Shown here: piece after piece, positions 24,399-33,237 of the stretch
How the letters are laid out: each line of letters opens with the position of its first letter
How positions within the stretch are numbered: the stretch's first letter is position 1
NCBI GenBank assembly: GCA_004555655.1
Contig: SFHJ01000003.1
Span: 1-64,000, forward strand
Reading direction: 5' to 3'
DNA from: Clostridiales bacterium
GTDB lineage: Bacteria > Bacillota > Clostridia > Oscillospirales > Oscillospiraceae
DNA: 64,000 bases
Notes under the pieces: model-generated
Database searches by the model: none
What the model was told of the DNA's origin: nothing
The model's input: the letters and a program-made list of their open reading frames with translations, nothing else
Translations under genes and position numbers: made by a program

Positions 24399-25970
24399 TT
24401 ACTTGGCCATGAGGGTCATGAAGTTCTCGAGGTTCTTGCACAGATCGCTCATGAAGCGGGCCGCGGGCGCGCCGTCAAGGACTCTGTGGTCAAACGTCAA
24501 AGACAGGCCCATCGCCGGATACGTCTCGATCACGCCGTCCTTGGCCGACTTGATCTTGGTCTGGATGTTGCAGATGCCAAGAATACCGGTCTGGGGCGGG
24601 TTCACGACAGGCGTGAACGCCTCGCAGCCAAACGAGCCGATGTTCGAAACGGTGAAGGTCGCGCCCTGCATCTTGTCCGGGCTCAGGCTGCCGTCACGCG
24701 CAGCTGCGGCAAGTTCCTTCGCGGCCATGGACAGCTCAAGCAGGCTCATCTCATCGGCGTGGAAGATGGTGGGGACGATCAGGCCGCGCGGGGTGTCGCA
24801 GGCGAAGCCGAGATTCACATGGTTGAAGTGACGCACGACATTGTCCTCGAGCATGTTGGCGTTCAGATCCGGGCAGGATAGAACTGTCTTTGCCACGGCA
24901 TACATGACCATGTCGTTCAGGCTGATCTTGCCCATGGGAGCATCCATCGGCTTGAGCATGGCGCGGTAGGCCTGAATCTGCGTGGCGTCGAAGGAGAACT
25001 GCTGCGTGAGCTGCGCCATGGTGGACAGGCTCTTGGTCATGGACTTGGCAGTGGCCTTGCGCACAGCGTTGAACTTGACGTCTTCAAACTCAGTCTCGGG
25101 CGCTGCTGCGGCAGCAGCGGTGGTGTAGACAGCGCCGCCTTCGGCGATCAGCTTGTCGATATCGCGCTCGATGATACGGCCGTTGGGGCCGGTGCCGGTG
25201 GCCATGGCGGGGTTCACGCCGGCGCTGACAGCCTTGGCCATCGCGCGCGGAGAAATGGCGGTGAGTTCTGCCTTTGCAGCGGCAGGCGCAGCAGCCACGG
25301 CTGCAGCAGCAGGAGCAGCGGCTTCTTCAGCAGCGGGAGCCGGAACCTCCGCGCCGGGCTTCAGGAACTCAAACGCGTCGCCGGGGTTGCCGACTGCGCA
25401 GACGTTCTCAAGGCACGGTACCTCGTCGCCGTCTTCAAAGAACTTGGCCAGCAGCGTGCCGGCCGCGGTGGACTCGCACTCAAACTCAGCCTTGTCGGTC
25501 TCGTAAGTAAACAGGATATCGCCGACGGCAACGCTGTCGCCAACCTGCTTCTTCCACTCGCCGATGATACACGACTCGACCGTGATACCGGCCTTCGGCA
25601 TGATAACGGCCTCTGCACAGGGGCCTGCGGGCTTGGCCGCAGCGGCGGGCGCAGCAGCTGCAGCTGCGGGAGCGGCAGCGGCAGGAGCCTCGGTCGCAGC
25701 GGCTGCGTTCTTCAGCGCGGACGTGTCTTCGCCGGGATTGCCGATTGCGCAGACATTGACAAGGCACGGAACCTCGTCGCCTTCCTGATAGAAAATGTCA
25801 ATCAGAGTACCAGCCGCAGTGGACTCGCACTCAAATTCGGCCTTATCGGTCTCGTAGGTGAAGAGGATATCGCCGACCGCAACGGGATCGCCGACCTTCT
25901 TCTTCCACTCGCCGATGATGCAAGATTCGACTGTAATGCCAGCCTTGGGCATCAATACGCCTTCTGCCAT
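24399..25970 (-). CDS. Dihydrolipoamide acyltransferase (E2) with two lipoyl domains
   Basis: A 523-residue E2. Two lipoyl domains (about residues 1-77 and 118-195) share almost the same sequence, each with the lipoylation site ETDKAEFECES, and are joined by Ala/Pro-rich linkers. Next is a peripheral-subunit-binding domain (AISPRAMAKAVSAGVNPAMA, about 240-270), then the catalytic domain ending SLTFDHRVLDGAPAARFM, which has the HxxxDG active-site motif. It forms the core of the complex with the fused E1 encoded 18 bases downstream. AGGAGTGAAAT precedes the start. Confidence 0.95.
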   Translation of the reverse strand: MAEGVLMPKAGITVESCIIGEWKKKVGDPVAVGDILFTYETDKAEFECESTAAGTLIDIFYQEGDEVPCLVNVCAIGNPGEDTSALKNAAAATEAPAAAAPAAAAAAPAAAAKPAGPCAEAVIMPKAGITVESCIIGEWKKQVGDSVAVGDILFTYETDKAEFECESTAAGTLLAKFFEDGDEVPCLENVCAVGNPGDAFEFLKPGAEVPAPAAEEAAAPAAAAVAAAPAAAKAELTAISPRAMAKAVSAGVNPAMATGTGPNGRIIERDIDKLIAEGGAVYTTAAAAAAPETEFEDVKFNAVRKATAKSMTKSLSTMAQLTQQFSFDATQIQAYRAMLKPMDAPMGKISLNDMVMYAVAKTVLSCPDLNANMLEDNVVRHFNHVNLGFACDTPRGLIVPTIFHADEMSLLELSMAAKELAAAARDGSLSPDKMQGATFTVSNIGSFGCEAFTPVVNPPQTGILGICNIQTKIKSAKDGVIETYPAMGLSLTFDHRVLDGAPAARFMSDLCKNLENFMTLMAK

Positions 25971-25994
25971 GTTTATTTCACTCCTATTTAGAAT

Positions 25995-27248
25995 TTATTT
26001 ATTTGCAAGCAAATACTTTTCAGCTTCTGCGCTCCACAGACCGTTGTGGCGCTCGGTGATCTCGGCCAGCTTTGCAAACAGCGGATCGGTCTCGCCCAGC
26101 TTTGCAAAGTCCGCGATGGCCGTCAGCGGCAGCTCGATCTGCGTGTAGATGAGCTTCTTACCGCCGCGAATATTCGGCAGGTTCAGCGTAGTGTCGACAA
26201 CAGCGTTCAGGCCGCCGATATGCGTGACCATGGCAGCGGGGTTGATCTTGCCGCTGGTCATCATTGCAATGGCTTCCTTCATATCGTCTGTATTGCCGCC
26301 GGAGGTGCCGACCAGATGCGTATAGAGATAATGGACGTTATAGAAGTTGAACTCGGCCTTGAACTGGTTGTTGGTGGGGCCTGCGAAGAAGTTGAGGCAG
26401 CCGTCGAAGCCCAGAATATCGCCCGCCTGCTCGACGACCGGACGAACCGGCGCGAAGCAGATGACGTCGTTATAGCCGGTGCCGCCGGTCAGCTCGCGCA
26501 GGTACGCGGTGTCGCAGCCGGGCTTGGCCGTGTTGACGTAGTGCAGCTCGATGCCAAGGCTCTTGGCATGCTCAACGGTGTAGATGCTCTCGGCTCTGGC
26601 CAGACGCTCATCGTCGATATCGGTGACGACAAGCAGGCTGGGACGGCGATCGCAGTGCAGCGCGTAGTCGATCGCGCCCAGGCCCATGGGGCCGACAGAC
26701 GCCAGCAGCGCCATCTTGCCGCCCTCGACGATGCCCATGTCATGGACATAGCTGCCGAGACGGGTGTGGTACATCGCGTGGAACGTGCCGATGATGCAGC
26801 TCATCGGTTCGGACAGAGAGCCGTAGAAATAGGTGTCGGAATCATAGGTAAGCAGGTTGTCAGTCAGCAGCGTTTCAATGGGGATATTGGCATACTGCAT
26901 ATCGCCGCCGCAGTACTGATAGGAATAGCCGGGGGCCATCTGCGAGCCCTTGTAGAAGTGCGCAGGCTGGATGGCGAAGCCCTGGCCGGGCTTATACTTG
27001 TGCTTCCAGTTCTCACCGACCTCGGTGATCACGCCGCAGAATTCATGGCCGACAACGGTCGGATGCTCCGCGACATCATCGGGCACGCGCTTGTGCTCGG
27101 CGCCTTCAACGGCAGCCTTGTACGAGCTCATGCAGATGGAGTCGGAAATGATCTTGACCTGAACGTCGTCAGGACCGACCTGCGGCAGCTCGATCTCCTC
27201 GAGGCGCAGATCCATTTTCCCGTGGATTCGGACAGCTTTTGTCTTCAT
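25995..27248 (-). CDS. Zinc-binding alcohol dehydrogenase (sorbose-1-phosphate reductase-like)
   Basis: A 417-residue MDR-family dehydrogenase. The catalytic Zn ligands appear in ISDSICMSSYKAA (Cys39) and VVGHEFCGVI (His-Glu), followed by GPMGLGAIDYALHCDRRPS (nucleotide-binding fold). Segments EPMSCIIGTFHAMYH and GTSGGNTDDMKEA are typical of the L-sorbose-1-phosphate reductase/zinc-dehydrogenase subgroup found with sugar-alcohol catabolism genes. It is first gene of an operon with E2, fused E1 and a HAD phosphatase, 24 bases before E2. Together they could oxidise a polyol-type compound to a 2-oxo acid and then cleave it, but no pathway is established. Confidence 0.85.
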   Translation of the reverse strand: MKTKAVRIHGKMDLRLEEIELPQVGPDDVQVKIISDSICMSSYKAAVEGAEHKRVPDDVAEHPTVVGHEFCGVITEVGENWKHKYKPGQGFAIQPAHFYKGSQMAPGYSYQYCGGDMQYANIPIETLLTDNLLTYDSDTYFYGSLSEPMSCIIGTFHAMYHTRLGSYVHDMGIVEGGKMALLASVGPMGLGAIDYALHCDRRPSLLVVTDIDDERLARAESIYTVEHAKSLGIELHYVNTAKPGCDTAYLRELTGGTGYNDVICFAPVRPVVEQAGDILGFDGCLNFFAGPTNNQFKAEFNFYNVHYLYTHLVGTSGGNTDDMKEAIAMMTSGKINPAAMVTHIGGLNAVVDTTLNLPNIRGGKKLIYTQIELPLTAIADFAKLGETDPLFAKLAEITERHNGLWSAEAEKYLLANK

Positions 27249-27273
27249 GTACTACATCTTCCTTTCAAGACTT

Positions 27274-27369
27274 GTCCGCAGTGCGGACTGTAATGTGGCG
27301 CAAAAATGGGATTATGTTGAATTGTATGGATTTCATCAGTATTGTACCGCATCCGTGTCATGATGTCAA
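27274..27369 (-). promoter_or_regulatory. Promoter and leader palindrome of the adh-E2-E1-HAD operon
   Basis: A consensus TTGACA (27364-27369) and TACAAT (27341-27346), 17 bases apart, face the operon. In the leader, GTCCGCAGTGCGGAC (27274-27288) is a perfect 15-base palindrome about 50 bases past the predicted start, and could be an operator or mRNA hairpin. The rest of 27249-27500 holds no gene. Confidence 0.7.
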
Positions 27370-27500
27370 CGAAAAATCCTTTTTTCCATGCCCGGTTTCG
27401 TTGTTTTTTGTTGCCGGGCTGGACATTGTCGCGCAATCTCCGGATAACCAAACGAAAACCAACGGTTTTTCACGTCGAACAGCGCAATGCAGCGGCAGAA

Positions 27501-27529
27501 AAAGCTCCCGGCTGCAAACCAGGAGCTTT
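27501..27529 (-). terminator. Terminator after the ECF S-component gene
   Basis: AAAGCTCC and GGAGCTTT (27501-27508 with 27522-27529) pair across a 13-base loop, and on the minus strand are followed by TTTTTCTGCC, just after the stop of the S-component gene. Confidence 0.75.
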
Positions 27530-27532
27530 CCG

Positions 27533-28135
27533 CTATTTTTTCGAAACGACCTGCACGACGCGTGCAATCGCAGCGCTGAGGATGGCGTTGAGCGCAAACT
27601 CCACAAGGAAGTTGACGCCAATGACGGTCAAAAACAGAACACTGATGACCTCGCCGCCGGAAACGCCGAGAACCTGCTCCAGCTCGGTGCGCAGCACCGT
27701 AGACATGATGAGCGCGAAGATGCCCGTGTTCACAACAGGCGCGGACATGGCCGCAAGCGTGCAGGCCAGCGTCTGGTTTTTCCCGCGCAGCGCACGGTAC
27801 ACCCAGCCTGCGGCCACACCGCAGCCGATGCCCTTGCCAAGGCACGTCACCGCCGTCCAGAACGGGCTTGACGTCCAGAGGAAGAACGTGAACTGGTCGG
27901 TGCCGGAGATTCCGACGATCAGCACGATCAGGCCGAACACGCCGCCAAGGATGCCGCCGGCTGTCGGGCCATACAGAATCGCTCCGACGACGATGGGCAC
28001 CAGCACAAGCGAGAACGACGTGACGCCGATCTTGATGCTGCCGGCAAACAGCTGCAGCACAGCGATGATCGCAATGAGCAGCGCCATGCCGACGAGTTTG
28101 CTCGTCTTTTCGTGGGTTTCGTTTCTTTGGGACAT
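27533..28135 (-). CDS. ECF transporter S component
   Basis: A 200-residue integral membrane protein with about six hydrophobic segments. The first helix region SKLVGMALLIAIIAVLQLFA and PIVVGAILYGPTAGGILGGV are typical of the substrate-binding (S) subunits of energy-coupling-factor vitamin transporters. It resembles the pantothenate-type group, but ligand assignment from sequence is not safe. The ATG at 28135 is chosen because AGGAGGTAATTGTT precedes it. It lies 84 bases downstream of ftsK on the same strand; a shared EcfAAT module would be elsewhere in the genome. Confidence 0.82.
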   Translation of the reverse strand: MSQRNETHEKTSKLVGMALLIAIIAVLQLFAGSIKIGVTSFSLVLVPIVVGAILYGPTAGGILGGVFGLIVLIVGISGTDQFTFFLWTSSPFWTAVTCLGKGIGCGVAAGWVYRALRGKNQTLACTLAAMSAPVVNTGIFALIMSTVLRTELEQVLGVSGGEVISVLFLTVIGVNFLVEFALNAILSAAIARVVQVVSKK

Positions 28136-28219
28136 AACAATTACCTCCTGCTGTCGCTCCGGCCATGCCGGATGCAACGCAATGTATATTTCCACCGGCG
28201 TATGCCGGGAGGATACCGC
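28136..28219 (-). other. Hairpin-rich leader before the ECF S-component gene
   Basis: The 84-base gap contains two hairpins: TCCGGC/GCCGGA (28158-28172) and CCGGC/GCCGG (28195-28208, extended by TCC/GGA). Vitamin-transporter S genes often have riboswitch leaders, and this could be one, but no known consensus was matched. Function unknown. Confidence 0.3.
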
Positions 28220-30874
28220 TTACGGGATCTCTTCTTCGACTGCCTGGTTGAATTCCTCGGTGCTGCCATCTTTCATGCGCTCCCACTGTTCGCGCGTGAT
28301 CAGCAGCTGCCTCGGCTTAGAGCCTTCAAACGGGCCGACGATCCCCTTCTCCTCCATCTCATCCATGATGCGCGCCGCACGCGCATAGCCGAGCTTCAGC
28401 CTGCGCTGCAGCATCGACACGGACGCCTGTCCGGTCTCAAGGATCACCTCGACCGCCGCTGGCATCATCTCATCGCCGTCAGAGGCAGACGGCTCCGGCT
28501 CGGCCGCGGCTGGCTGCTGCTTGCCGCTCTCGCTGGCCTTCTTGTCGATTTCTGCCATGACCTCGGCGGAGTATTCAGCTGTGTTGCTCCTTTTGACAAA
28601 GTTCACGACCTGCTGCACCTCGTCGTCAGTGATGAAGCAGCCCTGCACGCGCTTGGGCTTGCCCTGGCCGAGCGGCGCATAGAGCATGTCGCCCTTACCG
28701 ACCAGTTTTTCCGCACCGGCCGTATCGAGGATAATGCGCGACTCCATTGCCGAAGCGACAGCAAACGCGATACGCGACGGGATGTTGGCCTTCATAAGGC
28801 CCGTAATGACGTCCGCAGACGGACGCTGCGTGGCAATGACCAGATGGATGCCTGCCGCACGGCCCATCTGCGCAATGCGGCAGATAGACTCTTCGACTTC
28901 TTTTGCAGCCACCAGCATGAGGTCGGCCAGCTCGTCAATGACGACTACAACCTGCGGCAGCTTCTCAAACTCGTCGCTCGAAACAGCCATTTTGTTGAAC
29001 GAATCCAGATCGCGCACGCCGGCGTCGGCCATCAGCCGGTAGCGCCGCATCATTTCCGTTACCGCCCACTGCAGCGCACCCGCCGCTTTCTTGGGGTCGG
29101 TCACAACGGGGATGAGCAGATGCGGGATGCCGTTGTACACGCCAAGCTCGACCATTTTGGGGTCAACCATGATGAGCTTGACCTCATCGGGGCTGGCCTT
29201 GTAGAGAAGCGAAATGATGAGGCTGTTCATACACACCGATTTACCGGAACCGGTGGTGCCGGCGATGAGCATATGCGGCAGCTTTGCGATATCGCCGATG
29301 ATGCGGTTGCCGCCGATGTCCTTGCCGACGGCAAAGGAGATCTTCGACCTGCTCTTACTGAACTCCGGCGAATCAATGACCTCACGGGCAAAAACCGTGG
29401 AGACCAGCCGGTTCGGTACCTCGATGCCGACGACGGAAATCTTGTCCGGGATGGCCGCAATGCGCACGCCCGAAGCGCCGAGCGAAAGCGCAATGTCATC
29501 GGCCAGATTTGTGACCTTGGACAGCTTCACGCCGCGGTTGAGTTCAAGCTCATAGCGCGTAACCGAAGGGCCGCGCGTGACGTTTATGATGTGCGCCTCA
29601 ATGCCGAAGCTCGTGAGCGTATCGCTCAGCCGGTCGGCGTTCTGCCGCATCTCGTCCGTACCGTCCACGCTCGCGCCGCTTCCGGCCTTTAAAAGCGTGA
29701 CGGGCGGGTACTGATATTTGGGCGGCTCCGGCTTTTGTTCGATCTGCTGTGCGATTATTGCCGCTTCCTGCTGCACCTCTTCTTTTTTGATGCGCGCCGG
29801 CTCCTGCGGCTCCACGGGCGGCAGCCCGCCGGCCGCCGGCGCGGGTGCTTCGGGTGCGGCAGCCGCTTGTGCCTGCGGCTCATCCAGAATGAGCGGCGGC
29901 AGCTTGCGCGGCAGCGGTGCGGCAGGCTTCGCGCCGTTTGCTTCTGCAAGCAGGCTTTCAAACTGCTGCTTGTAGTCCAGTTTTTCCGCCGGCTCCTGCG
30001 GCGCAGATTCTGCCTGCTGCCCGGTCTTCTCCTGCTCTGGCGCAGGCGTCTCGTCCTGCTTCTGCTTCGTTTTACGGCTCTGCGCGACAAATTCATCCGG
30101 GCGGACGATCTTCTTCTCCTGTGTGACAGGCTCTTTGACCGGCAGCGGCGGCTCGTCCACCGGCAGGTCAAACTCCGCCGCTCTCGAGCGCTTGCGCTCG
30201 ACATGCTCGATGCGTTTTTCCGCCACATGGTTTACGATGACCTCCGCCGGGTCGCGATGCTCGCGTTTGGGCGGATCATATTCCGGCCGCGGCCGGTTCT
30301 TGATGGCGGTGATGATGCCGGTGACGGTCATGTTGAGACTCGTGAGCAGCAGCAGCGCCAGCGCGAACAGCAGTACGATTACCGCGCCGATACGGCTGAC
30401 AATAAGCTCCAAAAGCTGCGCCAGCAATCCCGCGATCACACCTCCCGCCGTACCGTCGATGCCTCCTGTCCAGAGCTCCGTCAGCATTGACGCGGACCAA
30501 GCCGCGCCGTCCTGCCCGCCGACGAGCTGCACCAGCGCGCCGATGGTCACCACGATCAAAAATGTGCACACCACGCGCAGCACAACGGGCCTTCCGTCAT
30601 GCAGCAGCAAAATAAGAAAGCTCATCAAAAACGCAAACGGCAGTATGTAAAAGCCCGCGCCAAAGAGTCCCTGAAACAGCGACGAGATCAGATTCAAAAA
30701 CGCTGCGTCGATCCGGAAGCATCCCAGCACGGTAAAAATCGACAAAAACAGGCACACGAACGCACCCACCTCCCGGCGGACAGGCCTGCGCTGGCTGCTT
30801 TTCGCGGCTGAACCGCCGCTTTTTTTCCGCGCGCGGGAGCTTGACGATGTTTTGCTGCGCTTTTGCCGCGCCAT
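28220..30874 (-). CDS. ftsK: DNA translocase FtsK/SpoIIIE
   Basis: An 884-residue DNA pump used in chromosome segregation at division and into the forespore. The N-terminal part holds about four membrane helices (residues 35-190), then a Pro/Glu/Gln-rich linker (about 205-400), then the RecA-like motor with Walker A AGTTGSGKSVCMN and Walker B region in VVVIDELADLMLV. The C-terminal winged-helix gamma domain has VILETGQASVSMLQRRLKLG followed by the YARAARIMDEMEEKGIVG recognition region. The start at 30874 is set by GAGGTGAATCAA before ATG. uppP lies 10 bases upstream, and tepA is upstream of that, as in other Firmicutes. Confidence 0.96.
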   Translation of the reverse strand: MARQKRSKTSSSSRARKKSGGSAAKSSQRRPVRREVGAFVCLFLSIFTVLGCFRIDAAFLNLISSLFQGLFGAGFYILPFAFLMSFLILLLHDGRPVVLRVVCTFLIVVTIGALVQLVGGQDGAAWSASMLTELWTGGIDGTAGGVIAGLLAQLLELIVSRIGAVIVLLFALALLLLTSLNMTVTGIITAIKNRPRPEYDPPKREHRDPAEVIVNHVAEKRIEHVERKRSRAAEFDLPVDEPPLPVKEPVTQEKKIVRPDEFVAQSRKTKQKQDETPAPEQEKTGQQAESAPQEPAEKLDYKQQFESLLAEANGAKPAAPLPRKLPPLILDEPQAQAAAAPEAPAPAAGGLPPVEPQEPARIKKEEVQQEAAIIAQQIEQKPEPPKYQYPPVTLLKAGSGASVDGTDEMRQNADRLSDTLTSFGIEAHIINVTRGPSVTRYELELNRGVKLSKVTNLADDIALSLGASGVRIAAIPDKISVVGIEVPNRLVSTVFAREVIDSPEFSKSRSKISFAVGKDIGGNRIIGDIAKLPHMLIAGTTGSGKSVCMNSLIISLLYKASPDEVKLIMVDPKMVELGVYNGIPHLLIPVVTDPKKAAGALQWAVTEMMRRYRLMADAGVRDLDSFNKMAVSSDEFEKLPQVVVVIDELADLMLVAAKEVEESICRIAQMGRAAGIHLVIATQRPSADVITGLMKANIPSRIAFAVASAMESRIILDTAGAEKLVGKGDMLYAPLGQGKPKRVQGCFITDDEVQQVVNFVKRSNTAEYSAEVMAEIDKKASESGKQQPAAAEPEPSASDGDEMMPAAVEVILETGQASVSMLQRRLKLGYARAARIMDEMEEKGIVGPFEGSKPRQLLITREQWERMKDGSTEEFNQAVEEEIP

Positions 30875-30884
30875 TTGATTCACC

Positions 30885-31715
30885 TCACGATACAAGCGAT
30901 AAGATCAGCGTCAGCAGTCCGACGCCCCAGCAGTAGTAGGCAAAGCCGCCGAACTTGCCGCGCTGAACGATCACACGCAAAAAATAGATGGCCAGATACC
31001 CGGATACGAACGCAACGGCCACGCCCACGAGATACATGGGCACATACGACCAGTTGATGTCTGCCCGCACTGCATCGATGAGCGACAGAAGATTCGCCCC
31101 CAAAACCGCCGGGATGGACAGCAGAAACGAAAACTGCACAGCAAACGACCGGTCAAAGCCGCGCAGCATGCCGGCTGAAATCGTCGTACCGGAACGCGAC
31201 AGTCCCGGCACGACAGCAACCATCTGGCTCACGCCCACGACGAGCGCGTCAAAGATGGTGGCGCTGCGTGCGTTCTTGTTGCCGTGCCCCCATCGGTCGG
31301 CCGCAAAAAGCAGAAAGCCCGTCGCCACAAGCGCGAAGCCGATGAAAAACGTATTGGCGTAGAGCGACTCCACCGCATCTTTGAAAAACACGGCAAAAGC
31401 AAGCGGCAGCGTCGCAAAAATCAGAAACAGAACCATGCGCCGCGTCAGCCGGTCGGGCTTTTGTCCGCGCGGCAGCTTTTTCAGATGTAGCATGCACAGC
31501 CCTTCGCGCACCACGCCGCGCACATCACGCCAGTACGCGATGATGACCGCCGCCAGCGTGCCCAGATGCAGCAGCACGTCAAAAAACAGGTGCTCCTCCG
31601 TCTCGCCGAGCTTCAGAAAATTCTGCAAAATTGCAAGATGGCCCGAGCTCGAGATGGGCAGAAACTCCGCCACACCCTGAATCAGCCCCAGCACGACCGC
31701 CGTCAGATAGGTCAT
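30885..31715 (-). CDS. uppP: Undecaprenyl-diphosphatase
   Basis: A 276-residue BacA-type membrane enzyme that dephosphorylates undecaprenyl pyrophosphate to recycle the lipid carrier of peptidoglycan and wall polymers; its over-production gives bacitracin resistance in other species. Landmarks are LGLIQGVAEFLPISSSGHLA at the N-terminus and VPGLSRSGTTISAGMLRG. Multiple hydrophobic helices follow. The ATG at 31715 has GGAGGGCTGTAT before it. Ends 10 bases before ftsK, and shares its transcript. Supports the lipid-carrier cycle together with the WecA/TagO-type transferase at 16595. Confidence 0.95.
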   Translation of the reverse strand: MTYLTAVVLGLIQGVAEFLPISSSGHLAILQNFLKLGETEEHLFFDVLLHLGTLAAVIIAYWRDVRGVVREGLCMLHLKKLPRGQKPDRLTRRMVLFLIFATLPLAFAVFFKDAVESLYANTFFIGFALVATGFLLFAADRWGHGNKNARSATIFDALVVGVSQMVAVVPGLSRSGTTISAGMLRGFDRSFAVQFSFLLSIPAVLGANLLSLIDAVRADINWSYVPMYLVGVAVAFVSGYLAIYFLRVIVQRGKFGGFAYYCWGVGLLTLILSLVS

Positions 31716-31845
31716 ATACAGCCCTCCGATTTGATAAGGATACGGCCTGACCATACGGCCGTACAAAACTATATTATCACAAATCGGAGAATATTTCCAC
31801 CATGAAGTGTCAAATCCGCACGTACGTCAAAACAGGGCGCGGCGC

Positions 31846-32547
31846 TCAGCTTTTTCGCCCTGATTCGCGCTTTTTCCCGCGCGCGATCTGTTTGTGCAGC
31901 CACCCCAGTGCGTCGCCGAGACTGCCAAGCTGGTCCATCAGGCCGGACTCCACCGCTTCGCGGCCGTAGACGACCGTGCCCACGTCGTTTGCAATTTCGT
32001 CCGTGGCCATCATATAGTGCAGAAACTGCTCACGCGAGATTTTCGAGTTCTTCGTCACGAAATTCACTATCTGGTCCTGAATCCGGTTAAAATAGTGGAA
32101 CGTCTGCGGCGCGCCGATGACCATACCCGTCATACGCACGGGGTGCACCGTCATGCTGGCCGTGGGCACGATCATGCTGCGCCGGGCCGAGACGGCCAGC
32201 GGAATGCCAATCGAGTGTCCGCCGCCGAGCACCAATGACACCGTGGGCTTTTTCATGCCCGCAATCAGCTCGGCAATGGCGAGTCCTGCTTCAATGTCAC
32301 CGCCCACGGTGTTCAGAAGCAGCAAAAGCCCGTCAATTTCCTCGCTCTCCTCGACCGCTGCCAAAAGCGGCAGGACGTGCTCATATTTTGTCGTCTTGAC
32401 CGTCTCCGGCAGCACCTGATGGCCCTCGATCTGGCCGACAATGGTGAGCGTGTAGATCGTGCCGCGGCTGGTGCGCGTCGTCGCCGCGCCAAGATCAATG
32501 GCCTGCTGTTCCTGCTGTGAAAGCTTATCCTGATTCTCCTGCGCCAT
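31846..32547 (-). CDS. ClpP-like serine protease TepA/YmfB family
   Basis: A 233-residue ClpP-fold protein. Strands and loops of the family are seen in LLLLLNTVGGDIEAGLAIAE, SLVLGGGHSIGIPLAVSARR (nucleophile Ser) and SMTVHPVRMTGMVIGAP (His). In Bacillus TepA lies next to spoIIIE and is linked to protein export and sporulation; here it precedes uppP and ftsK/spoIIIE, so the order is conserved. The start at 32547 follows GGAGGAACACGC; the longer open frame upstream is antisense to the neighbouring gene region. Confidence 0.85.
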   Translation of the reverse strand: MAQENQDKLSQQEQQAIDLGAATTRTSRGTIYTLTIVGQIEGHQVLPETVKTTKYEHVLPLLAAVEESEEIDGLLLLLNTVGGDIEAGLAIAELIAGMKKPTVSLVLGGGHSIGIPLAVSARRSMIVPTASMTVHPVRMTGMVIGAPQTFHYFNRIQDQIVNFVTKNSKISREQFLHYMMATDEIANDVGTVVYGREAVESGLMDQLGSLGDALGWLHKQIARGKKRESGRKS

Positions 32548-32617
32548 GCGTGTTCCTCCTGCAAATGGTTTTCCGTTAGTATTCACCAATACAAGAAAGC
32601 CATTCGCGAAACACGTG

Positions 32618-33097
32618 TTATGTCTCCTGCTGCCAGTCCTTGCAGACATCGACCCAGCCGTCAGAATTGGAATACTGCTCGAGCTCGGCAATCGTCAGCT
32701 CAATGGCGCTGTTGCTGCTGCCACAGGCCGGAAAAACAGTTTTGAATCTGCGAAGCGACGCATCCAGATACACCTTTACACCCGGTTTCACCGCAAACGG
32801 ACACACGCCGCCCACGGCGTGTCCAATATATTCCGGCACATCGTCGTGGGCCAGCATCTTGGCCTTTGTGCCGAACTGCGCCTTAAATTTTTTGTTGTCC
32901 ACCTTCGCATCGCCCGCTGCAACGATCAGCACACAGCCGCCGGGCGTGAGAAACGACAGCGTCTTTGCGATGCGCTTTGCCTCCACGCCCAGCGCCTGCG
33001 CGGCCAGCTCCACCGTAGCGCTGGATACATCAAATTCCAGAATTCTGTCCTGAAGACCCAGCTGCGAAAAATACGCGCGTACCTTCTCAATCGACAT
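32618..33097 (-). CDS. YbaK/ProX-type aminoacyl-tRNA deacylase
   Basis: A 159-residue protein of the YbaK/EbsC editing superfamily, of the kind that hydrolyses mischarged tRNA-Pro or similar. Landmarks: KTLSFLTPGGCVLIVAAGDA, DNKKFKAQFG, and IGHAVGGVCPFAVKPGVKVY, with the GGVCPFA loop that lines the acyl-binding pocket. AGGGGGCTATATC precedes the ATG at 33097. A second, different YbaK-type gene is divergent, starting 140 bases away. Confidence 0.88.
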   Translation of the reverse strand: MSIEKVRAYFSQLGLQDRILEFDVSSATVELAAQALGVEAKRIAKTLSFLTPGGCVLIVAAGDAKVDNKKFKAQFGTKAKMLAHDDVPEYIGHAVGGVCPFAVKPGVKVYLDASLRRFKTVFPACGSSNSAIELTIAELEQYSNSDGWVDVCKDWQQET

Positions 33098-33237
33098 GAT
33101 ATAGCCCCCTGCTTCTTTTTCCTGTGCATCTGGCACATCGCCCGGAAAAAATAAACTTCGGGTATTATAGCAAACTGCGCCGGTTCTTGCAAGAAGCACA
33201 AAAATATTGTATACTGCCTCTGGAAGGAGCTGCAGCT

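Noticed and set aside
22038..24881. 947-codon open frame antisense to the E1/E2 genes
   Set aside because: Same shadow effect; no domain, and the sense genes are unmistakable.
26046..27293. 415-codon open frame antisense to the zinc dehydrogenase
   Set aside because: Shadow of a strongly biased gene; no start signals or family motifs.
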